A stretch of 64,000 bases of DNA from Arcobacter roscoffensis (GCF_024267655.1 NZ_CP100595.1:2728001-2792000); one strand, 5' to 3'. Counted from the first letter of the stretch, positions 53,715-63,605 are shown. The notes: a model not told the origin generated them from the sequence alone. Translations and numbers: made by a program.

Positions 53715-54821
53715 ATGGAGAATTTTTTGTATTCAAAAGAACTACTTTCAATTAAAAAATCAAATAGATTTAGAACACGAGATATCTTCAATGAAAACTT
53801 AATTGATTTAGCTTCAAATGACTATTTAGGTCTAGCTTCCAATGTAAATATTTTTCAAAATGCTTATGAAAGAGTACTTAAACAAAAGTACTATTCACCC
53901 AAAGCTTCTATGCTTGTAAATGGTTACAACCCTATTCATAAAGAGTTTGAAGAGAAGCTTTGTGAAGTAAATAAATTTGAAGCAGCTGTTTGCGTAGGTT
54001 CTGGATTTTTAGCAAATATTTCCATGATAGAAGCACTTTGTAGAAAAAATGATACTTTATTTATTGACGATGACTATCATGCAAGTGGTATTTTAGCTAC
54101 TAAACTTCTAAAAGATGAACAAGTTATTGTATTTAATCATAATGATGAAAAAGACTTAGAGGAAAAACTAAAAGCTTGTGAAAGAAAAGGTAGAAAAATA
54201 ATCGCCATTGAGGGTGTTTACTCAATGGGTGGAGATCTTGCAAAAGAAGAGATATTCCATATAGCAAAAAAATACGACAGCCTACTAATTGTAGATGAAG
54301 CTCACAGTTCAGGTGTTTTAGGAGATAGTTTATTGGGAATTTTTGATTACTATAAAATTAAACCTAATAAGCATCATATCAAAATGGGCACACTAGGAAA
54401 AGCCTATGGTTCATATGGAGCTTATATCTTAGCTTCAAAAGAAATTATTGAGTTTTTACAAAATAGAGCTAAGCCTATTATTTACTCTACTGCACCATCA
54501 CTTTTTGATATGGCAATGGGCTTAGAATCTTTACACTTTATTGTAAACAATAAAAAAGCACTAAAAGAAAAAATAAATAAAAATCTGAAAATAGTTGAAG
54601 AAATTTTAAATATCGCATCTGAAAGTTTAATTATTCCAATTGAAATTGCAGATAATAAAAAAGTTAAAGAGATTCAAAAAGAAGTTGAAAAAAAAGGCTT
54701 TGTAGTTGGAGCAATTAGGCAACCAACTGTAAAAATAGCCATTATTAGACTTATAGCAAAAATAGATATAGAAGAAGATGATTTAAGAGATGTATGTAAA
54801 TTAATAAAGGAACTTATGTGA
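53715..54821 (+). CDS. BioF/KBL-like alpha-oxoamine synthase
   Basis: A 368-residue PLP enzyme related to 8-amino-7-oxononanoate synthase. LASNDYLGLASN, the PLP-stacking region GSGFLANISM, DEAHSSGVLGD, and the Lys in MGTLGKAYGSYGAY define the family. It may be BioF or a relative that makes another acyl-amino ketone; no other bio gene is nearby. The start is uncertain: ATG 53715 lacks a ribosome site, while TTG 53727 has GGAG 6 bases upstream. Confidence 0.8.
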   Translation: MENFLYSKELLSIKKSNRFRTRDIFNENLIDLASNDYLGLASNVNIFQNAYERVLKQKYYSPKASMLVNGYNPIHKEFEEKLCEVNKFEAAVCVGSGFLANISMIEALCRKNDTLFIDDDYHASGILATKLLKDEQVIVFNHNDEKDLEEKLKACERKGRKIIAIEGVYSMGGDLAKEEIFHIAKKYDSLLIVDEAHSSGVLGDSLLGIFDYYKIKPNKHHIKMGTLGKAYGSYGAYILASKEIIEFLQNRAKPIIYSTAPSLFDMAMGLESLHFIVNNKKALKEKINKNLKIVEEILNIASESLIIPIEIADNKKVKEIQKEVEKKGFVVGAIRQPTVKIAIIRLIAKIDIEEDDLRDVCKLIKELM

Positions 54822-54903
54822 AAATAGCAACTTTATTAAGTTTTCTTTTACATTTTCAAGTGAAGTTGAAATAATAAAAAAATAATAGATAAGAGTAAAT
54901 AAA

Positions 54904-55560
54904 ATGATTTTAAAACAATTAATAAAAGGTCACAAAAGCTTTCAAGAAAGTAAGGTTCCAAAGTGGCAAGAAGAACTAAATGAATTAGTTCTAAATGGAC
55001 AAAAACCAGAAGTATTATTTGTGGGTTGTTCAGATAGCAGATTAACACCTGATTTAATGTTAAATACAAAACCAGGTGATATGTTTATTTTAAGAAATGT
55101 AGGTAATTTTATTCCTCCATTTAGACATGATGAGGATTTCCATGGAAGTGCTGCTGCTATTGAGTATGCAGTTGCTGTTCTTGGAGTAAAACACATAATA
55201 GTATGTGGTCACACTCACTGTGGAGCTTGTAAAAGCTTATATGAATATGATCAAATTCCTGATACGACTTCATTGGTTCATGTTAAAACTTGGCTAAAAC
55301 TTGGTATGGCTGCAAAAGAAAAAACTTTAGCTGATAAAAAGTTTAATACCCAAGAAGAGATGTATAGAATAACAGAGAGAAACTCTATAAAACATCAATT
55401 AAAAAATCTTTTAACTTATCCTGATGTAAAAAAGAAAGTTGAAGATAAAACACTACAAATTCATGGTTGGCACTATGATGTACAAAATGGTGAAATTGAT
55501 TATTTAGATGAAAAAGAGAATCAATTTAAACCATTAAGTGAAATGAAAATAGAAGAATAG
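54904..55560 (+). CDS. Beta-class carbonic anhydrase
   Basis: Hydrates CO2 to bicarbonate. The 218-residue protein has zinc ligands and catalytic pair in VGCSDSRLTPD (Cys, Asp, Arg) and VCGHTHCGACK (His, Cys). It is co-directional with the small membrane protein and mqnE that follow at 8 and 7 bases. Confidence 0.94.
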   Translation: MILKQLIKGHKSFQESKVPKWQEELNELVLNGQKPEVLFVGCSDSRLTPDLMLNTKPGDMFILRNVGNFIPPFRHDEDFHGSAAAIEYAVAVLGVKHIIVCGHTHCGACKSLYEYDQIPDTTSLVHVKTWLKLGMAAKEKTLADKKFNTQEEMYRITERNSIKHQLKNLLTYPDVKKKVEDKTLQIHGWHYDVQNGEIDYLDEKENQFKPLSEMKIEE

Positions 55561-55568
55561 GAAAAGAT

Positions 55569-55889
55569 ATGAGTGAAACTGAAGTTAGGAAACTACCAAA
55601 GAAAACTGTTATTATAATTAGTATAATTGTAGCTCTTGCAATTGCAATATTTTTTGTACTAAAAGATTTAAAAGAGAAAAAAATGACTGAAATACTTGCT
55701 ACTTTAGGACACAAAAATATAAATAGTATGGAAGTGATTAATAAATTAAGGGTAGAAGATACTAAGACTAGATATAAAAGTACAGTATATAAAGTAAGAT
55801 TCTTTGATGGTAATCTAAATAAAACTTGTATTGGTTTTATTCATATTGGAAGACATAAAGAGTTAACTAAAGATTTAGATTGTAAATAG
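55569..55889 (+). CDS. Small single-pass membrane protein, unknown
   Basis: A 106-residue protein with one TM helix (TVIIISIIVALAIAIFFVL, residues about 13-31) and a charged C-terminal domain with two cysteines (NKTCIGFIHIGRH and LDCK). I do not recognise the family. Tight spacing to the carbonic anhydrase and mqnE shows a shared transcript, not a shared function. Confidence 0.7.
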   Translation: MSETEVRKLPKKTVIIISIIVALAIAIFFVLKDLKEKKMTEILATLGHKNINSMEVINKLRVEDTKTRYKSTVYKVRFFDGNLNKTCIGFIHIGRHKELTKDLDCK

Positions 55890-55896
55890 GAAAATT

Positions 55897-56961
55897 ATGA
55901 GTATTATTGAAAAATTAGAAAATGGGCAAAGACTAAGCTATGAAGATGGTGTAGAACTTTTTGATTTAGACTTATTTACTTTAGCTCATTATGCAAACAA
56001 AATAAGAGAAGAAAAGCACGGTAAAAAAACATATTTTAATATTAATAGACACATAAATCCAACAAATGTATGTAAAGATGTTTGTCAATTCTGTGCCTAT
56101 AGTGCAAGTAGAAAAAATCCAAATCAATGGACAATGAGTCATGAAGAGATTTTGGATATTGTTAAAAACTCTTCAAAGAATGATATTAAAGAAGTTCATA
56201 TTGTATCAGCACATAATCCAGATACAGGCTTACAATGGTATATGGATGTTTTTAGAAAAATTAAAGAAAATTATCCTTCAATACATGTAAAAGCCTTAAC
56301 AGCAGCAGAAATACACTTCTTAAGTAAAGAGTATGATGTATCTTATGAAGATTTAATTTCTATGATGAAAGAGCATGGAATTGATTCAATGCCAGGTGGC
56401 GGTGCTGAGATTTTTGATGAAAAAGTGCGAAAAAAAATCTGTGGTGGAAAAGTTAAATCTGATGAATGGCTACAAATTCACAGACTTTGGCATAAAGCAG
56501 GAATGCAAAGTAATGCTACTATGTTATTTGGTCATGTAGAATCAAGAGAACATAGAATTGATCACATGATAAGACTAAGAGACTTGCAAGATGAAACAGG
56601 TGGTTTCAATGCCTTTATTCCTTTAGTATATCAAACAGAAAACAATTACTTAAAAGTTGAAGAGCCATTAACTGGTCAAGAGATTTTAAAAACTTATGCA
56701 ATTGCTAGAATTATGCTTGATAATATTTCAAATATCAAAGCATATTGGGCAACATCAACGGTAAAACTTGCACTAATAGCTCAAGAATTTGGAGCAAATG
56801 ATGTTGATGGAACAATTGAAAAAGAATCAATTCAAAGTGCTGCTGGTGCTTCAAGTGCAGGAGGAGTTGCTTTAAAAGAGTTTGTAGAGCTAATCCAAAA
56901 TACAGGATTTACACCTGTTGAAAGAGATTCTATTTATAATGAATTAAAGGTTTGGAATTAA
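55897..56961 (+). CDS. mqnE: Aminofutalosine synthase MqnE
   Basis: Radical SAM enzyme of the futalosine route to menaquinone. The [4Fe-4S] motif is CKDVCQFC in NVCKDVCQFCAYSA; further motifs are GGGAEIFDE and ATMLFGHVE. The 354-residue length fits MqnE. It implies menaquinone as respiratory quinone, as known for Campylobacterota. A terminator stem includes its stop codon. Confidence 0.93.
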   Translation: MSIIEKLENGQRLSYEDGVELFDLDLFTLAHYANKIREEKHGKKTYFNINRHINPTNVCKDVCQFCAYSASRKNPNQWTMSHEEILDIVKNSSKNDIKEVHIVSAHNPDTGLQWYMDVFRKIKENYPSIHVKALTAAEIHFLSKEYDVSYEDLISMMKEHGIDSMPGGGAEIFDEKVRKKICGGKVKSDEWLQIHRLWHKAGMQSNATMLFGHVESREHRIDHMIRLRDLQDETGGFNAFIPLVYQTENNYLKVEEPLTGQEILKTYAIARIMLDNISNIKAYWATSTVKLALIAQEFGANDVDGTIEKESIQSAAGASSAGGVALKEFVELIQNTGFTPVERDSIYNELKVWN

Positions 56962-56976
56962 CCTTTAATTCTTTTT
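56941..56976 (+). terminator. Intrinsic terminator overlapping the mqnE stop
   Basis: GAATTAAAGGTT (56941-56952) pairs with AACCTTTAATTC (56960-56971), followed by TTTTT. The left arm encodes E-L-K-V and the stop codon spans the loop and right arm. Confidence 0.8.
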
Positions 56977-56997
56977 ATTTCTATTAATATCTTTAGA

Positions 56998-58560
56998 TTA
57001 TTGAGGTTGATTAAATTGAATATTAAACTCAATATCTAAATTACCCTCTTCATTTTTTATCATACTTATTGGATAAGAAATACTAATTGAATATAACTCA
57101 TTATTTATCATATCAATTAAATCAAAAAACTCTTTAGGTGTAGCTACTTCAATATTAACCAAATAGTTGAATACAGTAACTTTCTTATTTTGACTTGATT
57201 GAAATTTAACTATTGCATTTTCGGGCATTAAAATCTTTAATTGTTCAGTTACTCTTGAAATAGGAAAAAACTCATCTACAATATACCTACTATTGTATTT
57301 TTTATAGTTTATATCTTCTAAATCAAGTAAGTCTTTAGCCATAACTGTACCATCAACGAAATATTTCTTATCTTTTGAGTCCAATTCCACTTCTATTGTT
57401 TCATAAAGTGAGCCAAGTTCTGGTTGAAGAGACTTTATAAAAGTATCATCTTTTATAAACTTAGCTCTTAGAAGTAAAGCATCTCCATCTACAACCATTT
57501 CACTTAATACTACATCATAAGGAATTGAATCAAAAATAGCTTTTATTCTTTTTATAATTCTGTCATTTTTATTGACATGATCTGGAAGTTTAACTTCACT
57601 TCTTAGATTTTTCTCTGTTTTAGTTTCTTGAGTTTTGTTTTGTGATACTTCATCAAATAAAAGATAAACTCCATAAAAAGATAAAGCAAAAAATAGCACA
57701 ATAAGAATAGTAAAGTAATTACCTTTCTTCTCTTTTTTTCTTGGACTTATAAAGCTTTGTTTTTGATGTTTATCTTTTGATAATTCAAAAATCTCTTCAT
57801 CAATATTTATTGGTTGATAATCTATTGTAAGTAGTAGCTCATTACTTAAATTATCAATTTGTTCTTGGCTCAATTGCTTTAAAGTATAAAGAATAGTAAT
57901 TTTATCAATAAATGTTTGTGATTCTTTCTCATAAAACTCATTTAAATTATTGTGAATAATTTCACTTAACTCTAAATAATAAATTTCATCAAAAAGCTTT
58001 TGTCCTACTACATCATCATCATAAAAATGTGTTTTTTTAACACTATCAAAATTTGGTAGTTCAACTGTTTTACTGTAAACAATCTTTGATTTGTCATCAA
58101 GTATTAATATAAATGCCTTATTATTGAATAAAAAAATTAGAAGTTGATTCTTACATACTTTTTGTTCAATATGTAAATTCAAAATATGAAAAGCAGAATA
58201 GATATAATCAATCCCTGTTTTCTCAAAATAGTGTTCTGTCTCAAAAAGAGTAGATTTTAAAACAGCAATATCATAGTCATTATTAAAATGTGCTATTTCA
58301 CAATCATTTGGTTTTTTACTTGATTTAGGAATTAATTTTGTTGTATCACTAATAAGTAAAGTAGAGATATAAGTTACGGGTGTTTGTTTCTGAGATGCAT
58401 TAATTTTATGAGCAATTTCATGGGATAATATCTCATCTTTAACTAAAAAAACTGAATTATTCGCTTCACTTATCTGCTCATCATCTAGCTTTTTATAATC
58501 TAGTTTTAATTGAGTATCATATTTAATTGCATTAATATATAAAGACTCTTTACTAAACAT
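56998..58560 (-). CDS. Bitopic membrane protein, GspL/PilM-PilO-like architecture
   Basis: A 520-residue protein of unknown family. A cytoplasmic part of about 280 residues includes alternating strands (LLIFLFNNKAFILILDD) as in the actin-like domains of PilM/GspL. A single TM helix lies at about 281-302, then a periplasmic part of about 215 residues with PilO/GspM-like alpha-beta segments. This plan recalls type II secretion or pilus assembly platform proteins, but no such genes adjoin. It is last in a run with HP0268-like, miaB and DUF374 genes, 16 bases after the latter. Confidence 0.5.
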   Translation of the reverse strand: MFSKESLYINAIKYDTQLKLDYKKLDDEQISEANNSVFLVKDEILSHEIAHKINASQKQTPVTYISTLLISDTTKLIPKSSKKPNDCEIAHFNNDYDIAVLKSTLFETEHYFEKTGIDYIYSAFHILNLHIEQKVCKNQLLIFLFNNKAFILILDDKSKIVYSKTVELPNFDSVKKTHFYDDDVVGQKLFDEIYYLELSEIIHNNLNEFYEKESQTFIDKITILYTLKQLSQEQIDNLSNELLLTIDYQPINIDEEIFELSKDKHQKQSFISPRKKEKKGNYFTILIVLFFALSFYGVYLLFDEVSQNKTQETKTEKNLRSEVKLPDHVNKNDRIIKRIKAIFDSIPYDVVLSEMVVDGDALLLRAKFIKDDTFIKSLQPELGSLYETIEVELDSKDKKYFVDGTVMAKDLLDLEDINYKKYNSRYIVDEFFPISRVTEQLKILMPENAIVKFQSSQNKKVTVFNYLVNIEVATPKEFFDLIDMINNELYSISISYPISMIKNEEGNLDIEFNIQFNQPQ

Positions 58561-58576
58561 ATATTTCCTATTTAAA

Positions 58577-59188
58577 CTATTTAATTGAATGAACCATTAG
58601 TTTTTCTTTAATAAAATCTTTTGCTTCATCTATTTGTAAGTTACTAATATCATAAGGTTCTGACATATAAAAATCTATTTTACCAAAAGGCTTAGGTAAA
58701 ACAAACTTATCCCAAGAATCAAACTGCCAATACTTACTTGGTTTTGAGTTTAAAACTACAACTTTAGAACCACTTTTTTGAGCAATGGCTACAACACCAT
58801 TTGCTACAGAAAATCTAGGTCCTCTTGGACCATCAGGAGTAATAGCCACGTCGCTTCCTGATTTAATTTCCTTAATTGTACTAATTAAAACTTTAGCTGC
58901 ACCTTTAGAAGAAGAACCTCTTATGGCTTCTATTCCTAAAAGTGAAAAAGTTTTTGATAGAATTTCTCCATCTTTATTTAAACTAATCATACCTTTTACT
59001 ACTTTATTAGCTCTTTGGGCTTTGTAGTTAAAAGGTTGACTTAGCAAATCTCCATGCCACATAACAAAAATATAAGCTTCATCATCTAACTTTGGATGAT
59101 GATAAACTTTTTTGTTTGTAGCATAGATTAATCTAACTAAAAAATATAAAAAATATGGTAATATTTTTAGTTTAAAGAAAAGCTTCAT
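58577..59188 (-). CDS. DUF374 lysophospholipid-acyltransferase-like protein
   Basis: A 203-residue membrane-associated protein of DUF374, related to LPLAT acyltransferases. FVMWHGDLLSQPF is the motif 1 equivalent with WHG, IRGSSSKGAAK carries the conserved RGSS, and ITPDGPRGPRFSV the PDGPRG motif. It may acylate a lipid A or lipid precursor. Its start overlaps the miaB stop by 1 base. Confidence 0.87.
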   Translation of the reverse strand: MKLFFKLKILPYFLYFLVRLIYATNKKVYHHPKLDDEAYIFVMWHGDLLSQPFNYKAQRANKVVKGMISLNKDGEILSKTFSLLGIEAIRGSSSKGAAKVLISTIKEIKSGSDVAITPDGPRGPRFSVANGVVAIAQKSGSKVVVLNSKPSKYWQFDSWDKFVLPKPFGKIDFYMSEPYDISNLQIDEAKDFIKEKLMVHSIK

Positions 59189-60498
59189 TAGGCTATTACT
59201 TCACCCTTTAAAGCTGTTCTTGTTACATCTGTTACTTTAACATCCACAAATTTACCAAGTAAATCATCACTACCTTTTGCAAATACTTGAAGATAGTTAT
59301 CAGTATAACCAGAAATCTCACCATTTGGTTTTAATGACTCAACTAAAATATTTACAGTTGAACCAATAAGCTTAGGCATTTCTTGTTCAAGATGTCTTTT
59401 ATGAAGTTCAATTAACTCAGTTAATCTTGCACTTCCAATTTCATCAGGAATTTCTTGTTCTTTTAGCTCTAATGCTGCTGTTTCAGGTCTAGGTGAGTAT
59501 TTAAAATTGAATACTTGATCAAAGCCTACTTTTCTAACTACATCTAAAGTATCTTGATAGTCTTCATCTGTTTCACCAGGAAATGCAACAATAATATCAG
59601 TTGTAATTCTAAGGTTTGGAACTAACTCTCTCATTTTAGCTGCTCTATTTAAGAACCACTCTTTTGTGTATCCTCTTTTCATAGCTCTTAAAATTGAAGT
59701 TGAACCACTTTGTAATGGCATATGAATACATCTAGAGATCTTTTCATTTTTTGCAAACTCTTCAATAAACTCATCATCCATATGTAAAGGGTGAGGAGAT
59801 GTAAATCTAATTCTTTTTAATTTCTCAATTTTTGAAACATCTTGTAAAAGTTTTGTAAAAGAGTACTTAGGTCTTTTATCTGAAAATCTTCTACCATAAG
59901 AGTTTACATTTTGACCTAAAAGCATAACTTCAACTGCACCTTCATCAACTGCATTTTGAACTTGCTTTACAATCATTTCAGGTGGAATAGAAATCTCTTC
60001 ACCTCTTGTATTAGGAACAATACAGTAAGTACACTTTTTATCACAACCAACTGAGATATTTACACTAGCTCTATATTTGTTTGTTTTTGCAGCAGCAAAT
60101 TCATACATTGACTCATCATTGTCAATAGCAATTTCAACTGCACCTTTTACATCAACAACGTCTTTTATCTTAGAGATGTTTCTAGCACCAACAACAAAAT
60201 CTACATATGGTGCTCTTTTAATGATGTCTTTACCTAAATGACTTGCCGTACATCCACAAACACCAATTTTAGCTCCATCTTTTTTCTTTTTATTGAATTG
60301 ACCTATTTCAGAAAAAAGTTTTTGTACTGGCTTTTCTCTTACTGAACATGTGTTAATGATAATTAAATCAGCATCTTCAATTTGCTCAGTTTGAGTGTAA
60401 TCTTTATGCTTTTCTAATTCAGATGCAATATGTTGACTATCAGTGTCATTCATCTGACAGCCTAAAGTTTGAATAAATAATTTTTTGTTTGAACTCAT
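59188..60498 (-). CDS. miaB: tRNA methylthiotransferase MiaB
   Basis: Adds the 2-methylthio group to isopentenyladenosine-37 in tRNA. The 436-residue protein has the N-terminal UPF0004 domain with cluster cysteines (LGCQMND, NTCSVRE, VCGCTA), the radical SAM motif in GCDKKCTYCIVP, and a C-terminal TRAM domain. It lies 19 bases after the HP0268-like gene. Confidence 0.95.
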   Translation of the reverse strand: MSSNKKLFIQTLGCQMNDTDSQHIASELEKHKDYTQTEQIEDADLIIINTCSVREKPVQKLFSEIGQFNKKKKDGAKIGVCGCTASHLGKDIIKRAPYVDFVVGARNISKIKDVVDVKGAVEIAIDNDESMYEFAAAKTNKYRASVNISVGCDKKCTYCIVPNTRGEEISIPPEMIVKQVQNAVDEGAVEVMLLGQNVNSYGRRFSDKRPKYSFTKLLQDVSKIEKLKRIRFTSPHPLHMDDEFIEEFAKNEKISRCIHMPLQSGSTSILRAMKRGYTKEWFLNRAAKMRELVPNLRITTDIIVAFPGETDEDYQDTLDVVRKVGFDQVFNFKYSPRPETAALELKEQEIPDEIGSARLTELIELHKRHLEQEMPKLIGSTVNILVESLKPNGEISGYTDNYLQVFAKGSDDLLGKFVDVKVTDVTRTALKGEVIA

Positions 60499-60517
60499 TT
60501 TGCTAAACTACTTTCTA

Positions 60518-60760
60518 TTAAAGTGCATGAACCTCATACATATATTCTTCATCAGCTAAACCGTATTTAACTTCTCTAAAATATACATTTAAGCCTTCAT
60601 CTTCTAAAGCATCTACTAATGCCATCATATCTTTGTGAGAATTATCTCTATCAAAATAGAAAATTTTTTCACCCTCTTTTTGTAATTCTTCTTTAATCTT
60701 ATCTAATTGTACTTTTTTGGGTTTTTCATTTAACTCGTTTCTAGCAAATAATAATTCCAT
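60518..60760 (-). CDS. HP0268-family small nuclease
   Basis: An 80-residue protein matching the HP0268 family, restricted to Campylobacterota. The Helicobacter pylori protein is reported as a small Smr-like nuclease. IFYFDRDNSHKDMMALVDAL and the end DEEYMYEVHAL are the conserved parts. It leads the miaB run. Confidence 0.82.
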   Translation of the reverse strand: MELLFARNELNEKPKKVQLDKIKEELQKEGEKIFYFDRDNSHKDMMALVDALEDEGLNVYFREVKYGLADEEYMYEVHAL

Positions 60761-60840
60761 TTATTAAGCCCTTTTCTTTTTTAATCTAACTATACATTTT
60801 ATCTTAAAATTGCTTTAATTTGTATAAAAGAAGTTTTAGA

Positions 60841-60846
60841 TATAAT
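60841..60846 (+). promoter_or_regulatory. -10 element of the nusA promoter
   Basis: TATAAT lies 65 bases before the nusA ATG, giving a leader of about 58 bases. The leader contains an imperfect direct repeat of ATTTCAATG-like sequence but no clear terminator. Confidence 0.5.
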
Positions 60847-60911
60847 ATCTGCCTACATTACATTGGAAATCAAAACAAATCATTTCAATGTCAACATAAA
60901 AAAGGTTATTA

Positions 60912-62084
60912 ATGGACAAAATAATAGATATTTTAGATTCAATTGCCTATGAAAAAGGCTTAAAAATTGAAGATGTTGAAAATGCTTTAAAAGAAGCATT
61001 AATCAAAACTGCCCAAAAAATGGTAGATGAAACATTAGTCTTTGATGCAAATATCGATAGAGAAAATAAAAAGTTAGAACTTTCACAAAAAATTGAAGTT
61101 GTACCTGATGGGGATAATAGAACTTTAGGTTTAGGTGAAGATGAATGGGGAAATAAACTTAACCCTGAAAACTTTATTGAACTAAGCGAAGCAAAAGAGA
61201 TTGATCAAGATTTAGAAGTAGGTGATACAGTAGATTACGACCTTGAATTTGAAAATATGGGAAGAAATGCAGCTACGATTTTACATAACAATTTTGAATA
61301 TAGAATTCAAAGATTTATTGAAGAGAATTTAGTTAGTAAATATAAAAGTAAAATAGGAAGAATCATCTCTGGAACTGTAACTAGAGTAGATAGAGCTGAA
61401 AATACATTTATCGAAATTGGTGAAGTTAAAGGTATGCTTGCTAGAAAAAGTAGAATTAAGGGTGAATCTTTCAGAATTGGTGATACAATTAAAGCAGTTG
61501 TAAAAGCTGTAAATATTGATAAAACTAATGGTTTAATTATTGAAATTTCAAGAACAAGCCCTAAATTCTTAGAGTCATTATTAAAACTTGAAGTTCCAGA
61601 ACTTAAAGATGAAAAAATCTCTATTGAAGCAAGTGCTAGAATCCCAGGTTCAAGAGCTAAAATTGCACTTTTAACTACTGATCCACAAATTGATCCTATT
61701 GGTTCTGTTGTTGGTGTAAAAGGTGTTAGAATTAGTGCTGTATCTCAACAATTAAATGGCGAAAACATTGATTGTGTTGAATTCTCAACAGTTCCTGAAA
61801 TGTTCTTATCAAGAGCATTATCTCCAGCTATTATATCATCTGTTAAGATTGATAAAGCTCCTGAGGGGAATGAAAAAGGTAAAGCAACTGTTACAATTCC
61901 AAGTGATCAAAAATCTAAAGCAATTGGAAAAGCTGGTTTAAATATTAGATTAGCTTCGATGCTTACAAAATATGATATTGAGTTAATTGAAGTTGAGGGT
62001 AAAACACCTACTTCATCTATGGATTCAAATCATAATGAAGAAAAAACAAGAGATACTTCATCTTTAGAAGCACTATTTAAATAA
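60912..62084 (+). CDS. nusA: Transcription elongation/termination factor NusA
   Basis: RNA polymerase-binding factor. The 390-residue protein has an N-terminal RNAP-binding domain (residues 1-125), an S1 domain (GRIISGTVTRVDRAENTFIE onwards), and KH domains with GSRAKIAL and the GxxG loop in KAIGKAGLNIRLASML. It lacks the acidic repeats found at the C-terminus of E. coli NusA. cysS starts 1 base later. Confidence 0.95.
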   Translation: MDKIIDILDSIAYEKGLKIEDVENALKEALIKTAQKMVDETLVFDANIDRENKKLELSQKIEVVPDGDNRTLGLGEDEWGNKLNPENFIELSEAKEIDQDLEVGDTVDYDLEFENMGRNAATILHNNFEYRIQRFIEENLVSKYKSKIGRIISGTVTRVDRAENTFIEIGEVKGMLARKSRIKGESFRIGDTIKAVVKAVNIDKTNGLIIEISRTSPKFLESLLKLEVPELKDEKISIEASARIPGSRAKIALLTTDPQIDPIGSVVGVKGVRISAVSQQLNGENIDCVEFSTVPEMFLSRALSPAIISSVKIDKAPEGNEKGKATVTIPSDQKSKAIGKAGLNIRLASMLTKYDIELIEVEGKTPTSSMDSNHNEEKTRDTSSLEALFK

Positions 62085-62085
62085 C

Positions 62086-63489
62086 ATGAAAACTATAAAT
62101 ATATTTGATTCAGTAAAGAAGAAAAAAGTTCCATTTGAAGCTATCAAGAAAAATCAAGTAAAAATATATGTGTGTGGGCCAACAGTTTATGATGACTCAC
62201 ACTTAGGTCATGCAAGAAGTGCAATTGCCTTTGATTTACTTCATAGGATGTTTAAAATAAACAACTATGAAGTAACAATGACAAAAAACTTTACTGATAT
62301 TGATGATAAAATCATAAAAAAAATGTACGAAACTTCTAGAACACTTGAAGATATTACTACTTCTTATATCAACGCTTACAAAAACGACATGAAAGCTTTA
62401 AATGTATTAGATAATACTTTAGAGCCAAAAGCAACACAAAATCTTGAAATTATGAAAGATATGATTAATAACCTAATGTCTAAAGATGTTGCTTATAAAA
62501 CTAGCGATGGTATATATTTTGATACATCAAAAGATGAAACTTATGGTTCTATTTCTTCAATGGCTAGTGATGAAAACTCTCAATCAAGAGTAGAAACAAA
62601 TACTGAAAAAAGAAACCCTTCTGATTTTGCCTTATGGAAATTTGCTAAAGAAAATGATGTAAGTTTTGAAGCTTCTTTTGGTTTGGGTCGTCCAGGATGG
62701 CATATTGAGTGTTCTGCTATGATAAAAGAGCATTTAGCTTATGAAGATGGTGATTATCAAATTGATATTCATGGAGGAGGAGCTGATTTACTATTTCCTC
62801 ACCATGAAAATGAAGCCGCTCAAACTAGATGTGATTCAAAACAGCATTTAGCAAAATACTGGATGCATAATGGTTTTGTAAATATCAATGGTGAAAAAAT
62901 GAGTAAGTCACTTGGTAATTCATTTTTCTTAAAAGATATTTTAAAATCATACTCAGGTGAAGTTGTAAGATTCTATCTTATTACAGCACACTACAGAGCA
63001 AACTTTAATTTCAATGAAGAGGATTTAATAGCTTCTAAAAAAAGATTAGACAAGTTTTATAGAGTTAAAAAAAGAGTTTATGGTGGAGGAAAATCTGCTG
63101 TAAACAAAGATTTTAAAGCTGCAATTATTGAAGCTTTAAATGATGATTTAAACACTTCAAAAGCTCTTTCAGTTATAGATGAATTTATCAATAATGCGAA
63201 TGAAAGACTAAATGAAAACCCAAAAGATAAGGCTTTTAAAAAAGAACTAGTAGCATCTTTAGAATTTATTGAAGAAGCTTTAGGTTTTGGAGGAAGTGAC
63301 GCCTATGAGTATTTCCAATTTGGAATTGATGAGCAAACAAAAAATAAAATTGAAGAACTTATTTCAAAAAGAACTGAAGCTAAAAAAGCTAAAGATTTTG
63401 AAACAGCAGATAAAGTAAGAGATGAATTATCAGCTATGAGTATCAACTTAATGGACACACCAAATGGTGTTGTTTGGGAAAAACAATAG
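62086..63489 (+). CDS. cysS: Cysteinyl-tRNA synthetase CysS
   Basis: Charges tRNA-Cys. The 467-residue class I enzyme has the HIGH variant HLGH in CGPTVYDDSHLGHAR, zinc ligands in GWHIECSAM and GGADLLFPHHENE, and KMSKS in NGEKMSKSLGN. The ATG is 1 base after the nusA stop, so the two are co-translated. Confidence 0.96.
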   Translation: MKTINIFDSVKKKKVPFEAIKKNQVKIYVCGPTVYDDSHLGHARSAIAFDLLHRMFKINNYEVTMTKNFTDIDDKIIKKMYETSRTLEDITTSYINAYKNDMKALNVLDNTLEPKATQNLEIMKDMINNLMSKDVAYKTSDGIYFDTSKDETYGSISSMASDENSQSRVETNTEKRNPSDFALWKFAKENDVSFEASFGLGRPGWHIECSAMIKEHLAYEDGDYQIDIHGGGADLLFPHHENEAAQTRCDSKQHLAKYWMHNGFVNINGEKMSKSLGNSFFLKDILKSYSGEVVRFYLITAHYRANFNFNEEDLIASKKRLDKFYRVKKRVYGGGKSAVNKDFKAAIIEALNDDLNTSKALSVIDEFINNANERLNENPKDKAFKKELVASLEFIEEALGFGGSDAYEYFQFGIDEQTKNKIEELISKRTEAKKAKDFETADKVRDELSAMSINLMDTPNGVVWEKQ

Positions 63490-63515
63490 AGCCTAACTTA
63501 ATTTAGGCTTTATTT
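63490..63515 (+). terminator. Intrinsic terminator after cysS
   Basis: AGCCTAA (63490-63496) pairs with TTAGGCT (63503-63509), then TTATTT. It begins directly after the cysS stop codon. Confidence 0.75.
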
Positions 63516-63566
63516 CTTAATTTAAATCAACTTCTTAATTATTATCTTAATATTAGATTTTTTCAA

Positions 63567-63572
63567 TATAAT
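63567..63572 (+). promoter_or_regulatory. -10 element of the BCCT gene
   Basis: TATAAT lies 33 bases before ATG 63606, which has AAAGGAAA at the usual distance. Confidence 0.5.
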
Positions 63573-63605
63573 ATATGTACTTACAAATTATAAAGGAAAT
63601 ATAAA

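Noticed and set aside
53557-53802. Open frame of about 80 codons in the araC-bioF gap
   Set aside because: It starts within the terminator stem, runs into the BioF-like coding region in another frame, has no ribosome site and no recognisable family.
54819-54875. 18-codon GTG frame after the BioF-like gene, preceded by AAGGA
   Set aside because: It looks like a short hydrophobic peptide, but is too short to support and could be chance; no regulatory role is visible.
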